NCBI GenBank assembly: GCA_937958475.1
Contig: CALFXR010000218.1
Span: 1-51,354, forward strand
Direction of reading: 5' to 3'
DNA from: an uncultured Mesorhizobium sp.
GTDB taxonomy: Bacteria > Pseudomonadota > Alphaproteobacteria > Rhizobiales > Rhizobiaceae
Length of the DNA: 51,354 bases
Positions 9,421 to 18,131 of this stretch are shown in pieces. The notes under the pieces were generated by a model that was given only the letters and a program-made list of their open reading frames with translations, did no database searches and had not been told where the DNA came from. Every line of letters begins with the position of its first letter. Within the stretch, counting starts at the first letter, position 1. Made by a program: the position numbers and the translations under genes.

Positions 9421-11379
9421 TCAGCCGACGATGCGCAGGTTCGACAGCTCGTTGCCGATTTCCTTGAAGTCGTTGGATAGCGTCGCGCCGGTGGCGTTCC
9501 AGAACAGCTTGGCCGCTTTCGTCGGATCGGAAGGATCCTTGCGGAACCGCGAGTCGGAGGCGCAGGCTTTCAGCGCGGCGATCTGCGCGGCCTCTTCGGC
9601 GTTACCCGCGTCGAGGTCGAGCGCGATGGTCATCACGAGCACGTTGCCGGCCTTGACGTTGGCGCACAGCGCCGCGACGTGCTCGTTCAGCGCCTTGGTG
9701 TAGTTCGCGTTGCTGTAGTCGTATCGGCCGATCGCGCCGCTGGTTCCTCCAAACAGCCGGGCCTCGCCGGTTCCGTCGTAGCCGGGAGCGGGATAGCCGT
9801 AGGCCGAATAGGTCGACTTGTTGCCGGCAGGGTCGGAATAGCCGAGCGACGACGGCGTGTAATAGGTGTTGGCGCCGTCGGTGAGTACGATCACGACCTT
9901 GTCGTTACCGCGCTCGGTCTCCAGGCGCCCCTGCGTGAAAGGCTCGCCGCTGGAGATCGTGCGCCAGCCCCAGGCCATTCCCTCGGGAACGTTCGTCGCG
10001 CCGTTCGGCGCCATCGCATCGATCGCGGCCTTGATCTGCGTCAGCCCTTCATCCTGGCTGACGTCGGTCAGTGGCGTGATCGGGTTGGTGGTGCACGAAT
10101 AGTTCGGTCCGCTGCCCTGGGGCGATGATGCGCCGTAAGGTCGAACGTCGTAGTACTTGCCCATCGACCGCTGTCGGGTCGAGCCGCTCGCGCTCTCGGT
10201 ACCGTCGTTCCACCAGTTGTTCGCCGCGCTGAGGTTGTCCGGCGTCGAATCCGCATCGGTCGCCCATCGGTCTCCGGGCTCGTCCGGAGCGAACATCGGC
10301 ACGAACATGGTGGCCGGATCGCCGACGCCGATACCGCTGTTGTTGGAACCGCCCGATGCGGGATCGTCGGTGATGTTGTAGGGATGCGGCCGCGCCTCGA
10401 CGCAACCCTGCCAGCTCGCGTACTCGCTGATCGTCTCTTCGTAGTAGCCCGTCTCGCGCCAGTAGCCGGAGCGGCAGGTTCCGTTGGAGCGGTAGCGCGT
10501 GCAGACATATTCCTGGCCGGTGACCACCCATTCGCGGGAACTCACCATCTTCATGTCGCGGTAGAGCGAGAAGCGGTTGAGGATCCCGTCCTCGTCTTCG
10601 CCCCAGGCTACGCCCTTTTTACGCCAGATGCCGTTCACCTTCTCCGCGTACTTGTCTTCCGCGGTCAGCGTCGACCAGTCGAAGTTCTCGTTGTGGATGG
10701 GCGATAGCCCGTCGACATCCATCCAGGACGCGTTGGCATTGTCGGGGCCGACGTTGACAGACGCGGCAAACGGCACGAGCGAGAACTGCACCGGTCTGTC
10801 GATCTGCTTCAGCATGTTGGCCTGCAGTGCCAGCGTACTGACCAGTTCCTTCGCCGCCGTCTTCAGGAGGTCGATGCGCTTGGAGCCGGAGCCGGAGCCG
10901 AGATAGCTCATGGACCCGGAGTTATCGAGGACGAGCGCGACTTCGAGCGTGTTCTTCAGGCGCACTTCAGTGTCGGCGCCGAGCAACAGGTCGCCCGATG
11001 CGGCCTTTTTGATCAGCTTGTTGAAGGCCGGGAAGAAGTACGGCTTGTAGTGGAGCTTCGCGGCGAGCTTCAGCGTCCCGCCGCCGGACTGGTTGCTCGG
11101 CAGCGTCACCGTCAATTCCGTATCTTCCGGAGCGACGTCGTCCAGGTTGGCGTGGAAGAAGTCGTTGGCATAGGCGATCAGCGCCTCGTCGCTGGCCCCG
11201 GTGACGATCTCGCGCGCCGTGGCGATGCCCGCGGCGTCGAGAGCGTTGAGCATCGCCGACTGCTGGCGGTTCATCTCGGTGAAGTCGACGGCAATCGCCA
11301 GCCCGCCCATGAGCGGGACCAGCGCGACCGCCGTCATCAGCGCGTAGTTGCCGCGCCTGTCGTTGAGAAATCTGCGCAT
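9421..11379 (-). CDS. TadG-like pilus-associated protein with von Willebrand A domain (copy 1)
   Basis: A 652-residue envelope protein. The N-terminus is TadE/TadG-like: short basic stretch (MRRFLNDRRGNYALMT), one membrane helix (VALVPLMGGLAIAVDF), then a Glu/Met-containing continuation. A VWA domain follows, with the MIDAS metal site DNSGSM and a later VVIVLTDGANTYY strand. Four cysteines in the middle (YVCTRYRSNGTC and WQGCVE nearby) may form disulfides. I chose ATG 11377-11379, which aligns with the start of the neighbouring paralog; an upstream ATG at 11430 would add 17 residues. Such proteins are thought to help surface pilus or adhesin assembly, but no tad ATPase or secretin gene is present here, so the role is open. 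Confidence 0.85.
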   Translation of the reverse strand: MRRFLNDRRGNYALMTAVALVPLMGGLAIAVDFTEMNRQQSAMLNALDAAGIATAREIVTGASDEALIAYANDFFHANLDDVAPEDTELTVTLPSNQSGGGTLKLAAKLHYKPYFFPAFNKLIKKAASGDLLLGADTEVRLKNTLEVALVLDNSGSMSYLGSGSGSKRIDLLKTAAKELVSTLALQANMLKQIDRPVQFSLVPFAASVNVGPDNANASWMDVDGLSPIHNENFDWSTLTAEDKYAEKVNGIWRKKGVAWGEDEDGILNRFSLYRDMKMVSSREWVVTGQEYVCTRYRSNGTCRSGYWRETGYYEETISEYASWQGCVEARPHPYNITDDPASGGSNNSGIGVGDPATMFVPMFAPDEPGDRWATDADSTPDNLSAANNWWNDGTESASGSTRQRSMGKYYDVRPYGASSPQGSGPNYSCTTNPITPLTDVSQDEGLTQIKAAIDAMAPNGATNVPEGMAWGWRTISSGEPFTQGRLETERGNDKVVIVLTDGANTYYTPSSLGYSDPAGNKSTYSAYGYPAPGYDGTGEARLFGGTSGAIGRYDYSNANYTKALNEHVAALCANVKAGNVLVMTIALDLDAGNAEEAAQIAALKACASDSRFRKDPSDPTKAAKLFWNATGATLSNDFKEIGNELSNLRIVG

Positions 11380-11509
11380 GTCCGATCGCGGCCCCCGCCG
11401 GAAGGAACTGAATGCGGAAAGGTCCCACAAAGACGTGTATCTCCGGTTGCCGGATTCCGTCGAAGCCGCTCGGCCGGATTTACCGGGCGTTAACGACAGG
11501 GGACTGCCG

Positions 11510-11545
11510 AAGAAGAAGGGCGCCCCGTCCGCCGACGGGGCGCCC
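11510..11545 (-). terminator. Intrinsic terminator of TadG-like copy 2
   Basis: A 12-bp perfect stem, GGGCGCCCCGTC (11518-11529) with GACGGGGCGCCC (11534-11545) around a CGCC loop. On the minus strand the stem is followed by TTCTTCTTCGG, a T-rich tail. It lies 17 bases after the stop codon of the gene at 11563-13473, so the two tandem paralogs seem to be separate transcription units. Confidence 0.75.
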
Positions 11546-11562
11546 GACCGCTGAAGCCTGGA

Positions 11563-13473
11563 TCAGCCGACGATGCGCAGGTTGGAAAGCTCGTCGGCGA
11601 TTTCCTTGAAGTCGTTGGAAAGGCTGGAACCGGTCGCGTTCCAGTAGAGCTTGGCCGGCTTGCCGTCGGAACCCTTGCGGAAGCGCGAATCCGACGAGCA
11701 GGCCTTGAGCGCGTTGATTTGCGCGTTCTCCGTGGTGTCCTTGGTGCTCAGGTCCAGCGACACGGTCATCACGATGATGCCGGCGGTCTTGGCGTTGGCG
11801 CACAGCGCAGTGAACTGCTCGTTCAGCGCGCTGGTATAGTTCGAGTTCGAGTAGTCCGTCTTGCTGATCGAAGTCGACGTGTTCATGAACAACCTGGTCG
11901 TCGTCGTCCCGTTGTAGCCCTTGCCGGCATAGCCGTAGGAGGAATAGATCGACTTGTTGCTGGCGAGGTCGTTATAGCCGAGGGAAGACGGCGTGTAGTA
12001 GGTATTGGCGCCGTCGGTGAGCACGATGACCACCTTGTCGTTGCCGCGTTCGGTCTCGGCGCGTCCCTCCGTGAACGGTGCGCCGCTGGAAACCACCCGC
12101 CAGCCCCAGGCCATGCCTTCCGGCACGTTCGTGGCACCGTTCGCCGCCATGGCGTCGATGGCGTCCGTGATGGTCTTCTTGCCGGTGGCGTTCGTGACGT
12201 CCGTCAGGGCGGTGATCGCGGTCGTCGTGCAACTCGCATTCGGGCCTTCGCTCGAGCCCGCCGCGCTGGTACCGTAGGCCGCCACGGAGAAGTACTTCGG
12301 CATGTAGCTCTGTCGCGTGGCGTTGCTGGTGCTGCTGGTGACGTCGGACCACCAGTTGTTCTCGGCGCGGCGATTGCTGCTGTCCTTGTTGTCGGTCTCA
12401 TCGGGCGCGAACATCGGCACGAACATGGTCGCCGGGGTCGAGCTCGACGGCGTCGCGTCGTTGACGTTGTAGGGATAGGGGCGGGACTCGACGCAACCCT
12501 GCCAACTCGCATAGGTCCCGTAGACCGGCTGGTCCTCGTAGACGTCGACATACCCGTACCGCGTGCACTGGCCCCTCCAGTTCGTCTTGATGCACTTGTA
12601 TTCGCTGCCGGTCTTGACCGACGTATAGCCGGTGATGCGCTGGATGTCGTCGAAGAGCGTGAAGCGCGTGACCTTCTGGTTCTCCTGCGTCCCCCAGTCG
12701 CTTCCCTTCTTGTAGTAGACGCCGCCGGAGAGCTGGACCTTCTTGTTTCCGGTCATCGTCGACCAGTCGAAGTTCTCGTGGTGGATCGGCGAGATGCCGT
12801 CCGTGTCCATCCAGGAGGCGCTCTTGTTTTCGGAGCCGACGTTGACCGAGGCCGCGAACGGCACGACGCCGAACTGCACCGGCTTGGCGATCTGCTTCAT
12901 CTGCTCGCCTTCGGCGGCGATCGTGGTGACCAGCTGCTTGGCGGCGTCCTTGAGCAGGACCAGGCGCTTCTTTCCCGATCCGGTGCCGGTGTAGTCCATC
13001 GATCCGGAGTTATCGAGCACGAGCGCGACTTCCAGCGTGTTCTTCAGCCTGACTTCGGACACGGCGTTGAAGTCGAGCTTCTCGTTGCTCTCCGTGTTGC
13101 CGATCAGCGCCGCGAAGGTGGGGAAGAAGTACGGGCTGTATTTCATCTGCGCCGACATCTTCAACGTGCCGCCGCCGGTGTTCTCCTTGGGCAGGACGAT
13201 GGTCAGCTTCGCGTTCGAGGGACTGACCGAACTCAGGTTCGCCTCGAAGAAATCCTCGCCGTAGGTCTTGGCCTGCTCGTCGGTGGCGCCCTGCGCGATG
13301 TAGCGCGCCGTGGCGATGCCGGCGGCGTCCAGTGCGTTGAGCACTTCCTGACGCTGTCGTGACATTTCGGCGTAGTCGACCGCCAGCGCCAGCGCGCCCA
13401 TGATCGGAACGATCGCGGCTGCGGTCAGCACCATGTAATTGCCGCGGACGTCTTTCGCGAACTTGCGGATCAT
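11563..13473 (-). CDS. TadG-like pilus-associated protein with von Willebrand A domain (copy 2)
   Basis: A 636-residue paralog of the adjacent copy 1, with the same order of parts: basic start MIRKFAKDVRGNYMVLT, one membrane helix, the shared LNALDAAGIATAR block, VWA MIDAS DNSGSMDYTG, and the long shared stretch EGMAWGWR...VVIVLTDGANTYYTPSSLGY. The closing residues DELSNLRIVG are nearly the same in both. The start ATG 13471-13473 follows GGAG. The copies differ most between the cysteine-containing middle (YKCIKTNWRGQC here) and the VWA loops. Tandem duplication followed by divergence is evident; their exact function is unknown. Confidence 0.85.
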   Translation of the reverse strand: MIRKFAKDVRGNYMVLTAAAIVPIMGALALAVDYAEMSRQRQEVLNALDAAGIATARYIAQGATDEQAKTYGEDFFEANLSSVSPSNAKLTIVLPKENTGGGTLKMSAQMKYSPYFFPTFAALIGNTESNEKLDFNAVSEVRLKNTLEVALVLDNSGSMDYTGTGSGKKRLVLLKDAAKQLVTTIAAEGEQMKQIAKPVQFGVVPFAASVNVGSENKSASWMDTDGISPIHHENFDWSTMTGNKKVQLSGGVYYKKGSDWGTQENQKVTRFTLFDDIQRITGYTSVKTGSEYKCIKTNWRGQCTRYGYVDVYEDQPVYGTYASWQGCVESRPYPYNVNDATPSSSTPATMFVPMFAPDETDNKDSSNRRAENNWWSDVTSSTSNATRQSYMPKYFSVAAYGTSAAGSSEGPNASCTTTAITALTDVTNATGKKTITDAIDAMAANGATNVPEGMAWGWRVVSSGAPFTEGRAETERGNDKVVIVLTDGANTYYTPSSLGYNDLASNKSIYSSYGYAGKGYNGTTTTRLFMNTSTSISKTDYSNSNYTSALNEQFTALCANAKTAGIIVMTVSLDLSTKDTTENAQINALKACSSDSRFRKGSDGKPAKLYWNATGSSLSNDFKEIADELSNLRIVG

Positions 13474-13633
13474 CGAACTCCAAGCCCCTTGGTACCCGTT
13501 GCAATCCTCACCTTGCCACGGAAACTTGAATCTCTGGTTCGCGGGAAGCTTCCAAATCCGGCCTTCGCATATACGAGGCCTTAACCGTCGGGCGGCGGAA
13601 TCCGGTCGGGATTTGGCTATGGGAGGGAAAGCC

Positions 13634-14863
13634 TCAGGGCGTGGCGAGCTTGTCGCGGGCCGGCTCGGCCTTGAGGCGCTTGGGACCGGAGAAGCGCGTT
13701 CCGCTCATCGTCTCGACGCCGAGGTCGATCAGGTTCACCGCGTCCTCGTCGCTGCGCACGTCGGCTGCGACCACGGCGATCCCCGCGGCGCGGGCCTCCT
13801 CGAGGATCGTAGAGGCCGAACTGCGTTCGTCGCTGTTCCTGTCGCGGTCGAGCAAGCGGTCCGCGGAGATCTTGGCGACGGCGACGCCGCGGCGCTTCGC
13901 CTTCTGCGCGGCGTTGGCCGAGCCGCCCCAGCCCTCCTGGGCGATGCGGACGCCGTGATCGGCGATGCGCGCCAGCACTTCGGGGTCGGCGGCCTCCATC
14001 GCCGCGGCCGGTATCGAAATCAGCACGGACGCGGCGAGGGCGGGGTAGAGGGCGAACTGGTCGAGCGCGCCGGCAAGCGCGGCGGCATCGCCGAGCAGTG
14101 CCTGAGACACCGGCACGTGGATGGGCAGCGCCGCCCCGTCCCCGAGCCTCCGTCGCGCCACCTGGACCGCTGTTGAGAGGAGTGTTTGCTCGAATGCGGC
14201 GCGGTCGTCGTTGCCCATCGTCACCGGCAGGCGCTGGATGTCGAGCGCCTGGCCGTCGCCGAGCGGGAGATGGGCGTAGGCGTCGAACGCCACCGCGGAG
14301 CCCCCCGCGACCGAGACGATCGGCTGCAGGCTGAGCTCGAACGTGCCCTCGTCGATGGCGCGGCGGCAGGCGGCCTCGACCGAAGCGCGCGCGGCCGTCG
14401 CCTGCTGCTGGGCCTTTGCCGGTTGGCGCGAACGCCGCGTCGCGGGATAGGCGACGATATTGCCGCCCTCGGGGATGACCGTTTCGGCCTCCGCGGTCCT
14501 CGCCTGTTCCGCCGCCGCGTCGCGTTCGCGGATCAACCTTCTCAGCGACGCGATGTCCTTCGACAAGGCAGCATCGAGCGCCTCGAGCGACAGCGCATTG
14601 CGGTCGCTCATCGACTGGAATTCGCCGATGCCGCGGTCGACGGAACGCACGATGCGGTACATGTCGCGGCGCAGCGAGCGCGACGTGCGCCAGGCCGAGG
14701 CCGCAAGGACCGTTGCCAGAACCGCCAGCGCGAAGCCGGCATAGGCGGCGAGACCGATGAGGCCGACATCCAGCCCGAGACCCGCGGCAACGCGCGACGC
14801 GAGGTGAAGCGCGCCGAGACCAAGCGCGCCCGCCACGATGAGCCTGAGCGTGAACCGCAGCAT
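13634..14863 (-). CDS. Membrane protein with degenerate EAL domain
   Basis: A 409-residue protein with two N-terminal membrane helices (about residues 4-28 and 33-55), a helical, probably coiled-coil linker (SLEALDAALSKDIASLRRLI), and a C-terminal domain of the EAL fold (LQPIVSVAGGSAVAFDAYAHL onward). Where active c-di-GMP phosphodiesterases have the ExLxR motif, this has FDAYA, and the usual catalytic Asn/Glu/Asp set is not recognisable. It is therefore probably a c-di-GMP or protein-binding module rather than an enzyme. The start ATG 14861-14863 was chosen because the membrane segment begins there. It follows the TadG-like genes on the same strand, which would suit a regulatory role in surface attachment. 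Confidence 0.75.
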   Translation of the reverse strand: MLRFTLRLIVAGALGLGALHLASRVAAGLGLDVGLIGLAAYAGFALAVLATVLAASAWRTSRSLRRDMYRIVRSVDRGIGEFQSMSDRNALSLEALDAALSKDIASLRRLIRERDAAAEQARTAEAETVIPEGGNIVAYPATRRSRQPAKAQQQATAARASVEAACRRAIDEGTFELSLQPIVSVAGGSAVAFDAYAHLPLGDGQALDIQRLPVTMGNDDRAAFEQTLLSTAVQVARRRLGDGAALPIHVPVSQALLGDAAALAGALDQFALYPALAASVLISIPAAAMEAADPEVLARIADHGVRIAQEGWGGSANAAQKAKRRGVAVAKISADRLLDRDRNSDERSSASTILEEARAAGIAVVAADVRSDEDAVNLIDLGVETMSGTRFSGPKRLKAEPARDKLATP

Positions 14864-15074
14864 TGAGTGGTTCGTCCCCTGGTGCCGCCCTTGCGCGGGT
14901 CCCTTCCGCGCCACGGCCAATCGAGATCTTCCTCTGCGTCCTTTTCGCACGCGACCGCCGCGCTGTTAAGGGAAAGCTGGTGACACGGTGAATGGGTTCG
15001 GTTAATCCCGCACTGCCGCGAAGGCCGCTCGGCCGCCGACAACCCCTGCTTCAGCGGCAACGACGGACCACAGC

Positions 15075-15935
15075 ATGGCACAGACGCCAATCAGAATTGC
15101 CCATCTCGACGACATCGTCGGCCGCTATGCCGCGGTGTTCTGCGACGTCTGGGGCGTGCTGCACAACGGCGAGACGGCGTTCTCGGCTGCCGCCTCCGCG
15201 CTGGCCTCGGCGCGCGCCCGCGGCGTCGCCGTCATCCTCATCACCAACGCGCCCCGGCCCCACCCCGGCGTCATCGCCCAACTGGCCGCGATCGGCGTCC
15301 CGGCGAACGCCTGGGACCGCGTCGTCACCTCGGGCGACGTGACGCGCGATCTGATCGCGGAGGGTGCCCGCAAAATCTTCCACCTCGGTCCCGACCGCGA
15401 CCACTCGATCTACGAGGGGCTCGACGTCGAGCTCGTCGAGGAGTTCGAGGCCGGCGCCGTCGTCTGCACCGGCTTCTTCGACGACGAGACCGAGACGCCG
15501 GAAGACTACGCCGACATGCTGCGTCGCTTCCGCTCGCGCAACCTGCCCTTCGTCTGCGCCAATCCCGACATCGTCGTGGAGCGCGGCGACCGGCTGATCT
15601 GGTGCGCGGGTGCGCTGGCGCGCGACTACGCCCAGCTCGGCGGCCGCACGCTGATCTCGGGAAAGCCGCACCGGCCGATCTACGAGGCGGCTTCGGCCGC
15701 CGCAGCCGAGATCCTCGGCCGCCCGGTGGCGGCGAACGAGGTCCTGGCGATCGGCGACGGCATTCTCACCGACGTCAAGGGTGCCGCGATGAACGGCATC
15801 GACGTGCTCTATGTCTCGGCCGGCATCCACGCCCGCGACTACGGCGACCCGGAAAATCCCGACACGGAATTGCTCGGCGCCTTCCTCGGCCGTCACGGCC
15901 ATCGGCCGGTCGCCTACATCCCCAAGCTGCGGTAG
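15075..15935 (+). CDS. HAD superfamily (subfamily IIA) hydrolase, TIGR01459-like
   Basis: A 286-residue protein of the HAD-IIA group related to NagD and 4-nitrophenylphosphatase-like enzymes. Motif I reads FCDVWGVLHNG, motif II LITNAPRP, the motif III lysine is in ISGKPHRPIY, and motif IV is AIGDGILTDVKGA. The second aspartate of the usual DxD in motif I is a tryptophan, so general-acid catalysis may be altered; this substitution is a feature of the family and not a mutation specific to this gene. It is followed 8 bases later by ribF, an arrangement consistent with a role in flavin nucleotide metabolism, but no substrate can be given. Confidence 0.85.
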   Translation: MAQTPIRIAHLDDIVGRYAAVFCDVWGVLHNGETAFSAAASALASARARGVAVILITNAPRPHPGVIAQLAAIGVPANAWDRVVTSGDVTRDLIAEGARKIFHLGPDRDHSIYEGLDVELVEEFEAGAVVCTGFFDDETETPEDYADMLRRFRSRNLPFVCANPDIVVERGDRLIWCAGALARDYAQLGGRTLISGKPHRPIYEAASAAAAEILGRPVAANEVLAIGDGILTDVKGAAMNGIDVLYVSAGIHARDYGDPENPDTELLGAFLGRHGHRPVAYIPKLR

Positions 15936-15943
15936 GTCGCGAC

Positions 15944-16924
15944 GTGTCCGGCTTCCTCCGCCTCGACGATCCGGCCGGCCTGCCCGAGAGGCTGCGCGGC
16001 GGCGTCGTCGCCATCGGCAACTTCGACGGCGTCCATCGCGGACATCAGGCGGTGCTCGGACGGGCGCTGGAAGAAGCGGAACGACGCCGCGCGCCGGCGC
16101 TGGTGTTGACCTTCGAGCCGCACCCGCGCGCCGTCTTCCGCCCCGATGTCCCGCTCTACATCCTCACCCCGCCGCCGATGAAGGGGCGGCTCATCGAGCG
16201 GCTCGGCTTCGATGCCCTGGTGTGCCAGCGCTTTACCCGGGACTTCGCCGCGCAGTCGCCCGAGGAGTTCATCGCCGTCATGCTCGACGGCGGGCTCGGT
16301 GTCAGCCACGTCGTCACCGGCTTCGATTTCCACTTCGGCAGGAACCGTGGCGGCGGGCCCGCCTACCTGATGGAGTCCGGTGTCAGGCACGGCTTCGGCG
16401 TGACCCTGGTCGACGCGTTCCGCGACGAAGGAGCGGAGGTGATCTCGTCGAGCCGCATCCGCCTGCTTCTCGAAGAGGGAGGGGTCGCCGAAGCCGCCGG
16501 CCTGCTCGGCTACCGCTACACGGTCGAGGCGACGGTCTCCGCTGGAAAGCAGCTCGGCCGCACGCTCGGCTTCCCGACGGCCAACATGCAGCTTCCTGTC
16601 GCCACCGCACTGCGCCACGGCATCTATGCCGTGCGCTTCCGGCGCGCCGACGGCAGCCTCCACGACGGCGTGGCCAGCTTCGGCCGACGCCCGACGGTCG
16701 ACGAAGAGGGCGCGCCGCTCCTGGAGACCTTCGTCTTCGACTTCTCCGCCGACCTCTATGGCGAGACCTGCTCGGTCTCCTTCTTCGGCTTCCTGCGCGG
16801 CGAGGAGAAGTTCGACAGCCTCGAGGCGCTGGTCGCCCAGATGAAGCGCGACGAGGCGGAGGCTCGTGCCGTGCTGGCTTCCGCCCGGCCGCTATCGGAG
16901 CTCGACGGAAAGATCTCTTTCTGA
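15944..16924 (+). CDS. ribF: Bifunctional riboflavin kinase / FAD synthetase
   Basis: Converts riboflavin to FMN and then FAD. The N-terminal nucleotidyltransferase domain shows AIGNFDGVHRGHQAVL (HxGH-type site) and later EVISSSRIRLLLEEG; the C-terminal kinase domain shows GRTLGFPTANMQ and ends near LDGKISF. I place the start at GTG 15944, giving 326 residues, the normal length for the family; the frame stays open upstream to 15602, but that part overlaps the preceding gene and has no family similarity. Eight bases separate it from the HAD gene, so the two are probably cotranscribed. Confidence 0.93.
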   Translation: MSGFLRLDDPAGLPERLRGGVVAIGNFDGVHRGHQAVLGRALEEAERRRAPALVLTFEPHPRAVFRPDVPLYILTPPPMKGRLIERLGFDALVCQRFTRDFAAQSPEEFIAVMLDGGLGVSHVVTGFDFHFGRNRGGGPAYLMESGVRHGFGVTLVDAFRDEGAEVISSSRIRLLLEEGGVAEAAGLLGYRYTVEATVSAGKQLGRTLGFPTANMQLPVATALRHGIYAVRFRRADGSLHDGVASFGRRPTVDEEGAPLLETFVFDFSADLYGETCSVSFFGFLRGEEKFDSLEALVAQMKRDEAEARAVLASARPLSELDGKISF

Positions 16925-16977
16925 AGCTTGTTTCTTCGGCGCCGGTTCGAGGCCGACGAAGGTACGGCCGTGATTGA

Positions 16978-17008
16978 ATCGGATCGGGCGCGACGCGCCC
17001 TATCCGAT
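16978..17008. terminator. Hairpin between convergent ribF and RES toxin genes
   Basis: ATCGGAT-C-GGGCG (16978-16990) pairs with CGCCC-T-ATCCGAT (16996-17008), a 12-bp stem with one internal mismatch and a 5-base loop. It overlaps the stop codon of the RES gene. Neither strand has a T tract after it, so it may act only weakly or as a transcript-end stabiliser. Confidence 0.4.
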
Positions 17009-17434
17009 CAGGCGGCTGTCGAATGGGTAGCGATAGGTTGCGACAATCGCGATGGCGGCTGCCTGCGTATTTAACGGATTGAGAAGATAGTTGCTCGCCT
17101 TCGGCATGACGACGGAAGGCACCTTCATGATGGCAAACCGATCGGCGGCAAGAAAGTCGTCGCCATGGCGGCGGGTGAGTTCCTCGTTTCGATCCCAGCC
17201 ATCGGGAACGATCGAATCAAGCACCTCGACGTCGTCGGGGACATCGATCTCGATGAGTTGGAAAGTCTCCGGAACCGTCTGCGGGGTCACATGCACCAGG
17301 GTCTCCAGAAGGGCGGTCGACGGGTGGTCGGTGCAATAGACGATGGGGCGTCCTTGCGAATGCCATCGCCCGCCGATCACGGTTCCGCCGCGTCCGGACA
17401 GGTCGGCGAAGTTGGAGATGCGCCAGATGCGCAT
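17000..17434 (-). CDS. RES domain toxin
   Basis: A 144-residue RES-family protein; characterised members are NAD+-consuming toxins of type II toxin-antitoxin systems. It begins MRIWRISNFADLSGRGGTVI and continues GGRWHSQGRPIVYCTDHPS, the conserved Arg/Tyr region that names the family (R-E-S residues), with ALLETLVH supplying the glutamate and the serine lying further on in the KASNYLLNP region. The start ATG 17432-17434 comes two bases after the antitoxin stop, so translation is probably coupled. The pair sits between ribF and ileS and is somewhat lower in GC than its neighbours. Confidence 0.88.
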   Translation of the reverse strand: MRIWRISNFADLSGRGGTVIGGRWHSQGRPIVYCTDHPSTALLETLVHVTPQTVPETFQLIEIDVPDDVEVLDSIVPDGWDRNEELTRRHGDDFLAADRFAIMKVPSVVMPKASNYLLNPLNTQAAAIAIVATYRYPFDSRLIG

Positions 17435-17436
17435 GC

Positions 17437-17814
17437 TCAGGCAAACATGCCGTAGTCGATGCGCACGAGTTCCTCGAAGACGACGTTTGCGCCTGTCTCG
17501 GTTTCGAGCAGATCGATCGGTCTGGCACCGTTGAGTGCGATGATCTCGCTGCGCAGCCAGCGTTGGGCTCGCTCGTGGCTGCCGAAGACCCTGTCGGCAT
17601 GTCCGGCTATGCGCTCGAGGCGCAAGGCACGATCGGATTCCGCCACCGACAGCGGTTCTCCATATTCCTTGCGTCGGGCCAAGGTCCTGCGAGGCGCCAC
17701 GAGGCGATACAGCTCTTCGCTGCTGAAGCCGAGGCTTCTGAGCTGATCGATCTTGTCGGTATGGACGGGAAAATCCTGAATTGACGGAAGCGCTTGCTTG
17801 AGGGCCGAGGACAT
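17437..17814 (-). CDS. Xre/MbcA/ParS-type antitoxin (DUF2384)
   Basis: A 125-residue antitoxin partner of the RES toxin. The C-terminal toxin-binding DUF2384 part is seen in RVFGSHERAQRWLRSEIIALNGARPIDLL and its continuation ETGANVVFEELVRIDYG; the N-terminal half (KIDQLRSLGFSSEELYRLV) is a helix-turn-helix-like DNA-binding segment. I chose ATG 17812-17814 because AAAGGA lies 7 bases upstream and the predicted promoter start falls near 17838, which excludes the earlier in-frame ATG at 17844. The protein should neutralise the toxin and repress the operon through the inverted repeats upstream. Confidence 0.85.
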   Translation of the reverse strand: MSSALKQALPSIQDFPVHTDKIDQLRSLGFSSEELYRLVAPRRTLARRKEYGEPLSVAESDRALRLERIAGHADRVFGSHERAQRWLRSEIIALNGARPIDLLETETGANVVFEELVRIDYGMFA

Positions 17815-17828
17815 CGGCATATCCTTTG

Positions 17829-17873
17829 TTGCCATTTGCCACAATAAATACGCGCAGTTGGCACATTCGGCAA
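17829..17873 (-). promoter_or_regulatory. Promoter and nested inverted-repeat operator of the RES/Xre pair
   Basis: On the minus strand TTGCCG (complement of 17868-17873) and TATTTA (complement of 17845-17850) are 17 bases apart. Two nested inverted pairs surround the -10: TTGCCA 17829-17834 with CGGCAA 17868-17873, and TTGCCA 17836-17841 with TGGCAC 17859-17864, both centred near 17850. This is what an autoregulated toxin-antitoxin operator would look like; binding is inferred. Confidence 0.55.
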
Positions 17874-18131
17874 GGATTGACCGCGCGGGCAGATCCGGTG
17901 GCCCTTTTCATTCCGGCGTCGCTCCGCTAAAGAGCCGGTCATGACGGTCGCTCGCGCATTCGCCTTCGCGATACGAATTACCGGCCCGGTGTTCCGGGCG
18001 GCCTGAGTCGGTGCGACTCTGACGGCTGCCGGAGCGACCGGGTTGTTTGCGCGCCACCCCTCGCGCTTTTTCCGAAACATGATAGTTGGACGCCCGAGGC
18101 CCCGCGGCCGGGCAACGCACATGGCAGAACG
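17874..18131. other. Intergenic region upstream of ileS, no gene seen
   Basis: Between the antitoxin promoter and ileS I see no convincing gene, riboswitch or RNA. Open frames here are short and lack family similarity. The ileS promoter should lie within it, but no strong -35/-10 pair stands out. Confidence 0.4.

Noticed and set aside
17000..17911. A single 303-residue protein spanning the RES toxin and the region upstream
   Set aside because: The upstream portion overlaps the antitoxin in another frame and has no similarity; the toxin begins at the family-typical MRIWR start two bases after the antitoxin stop.
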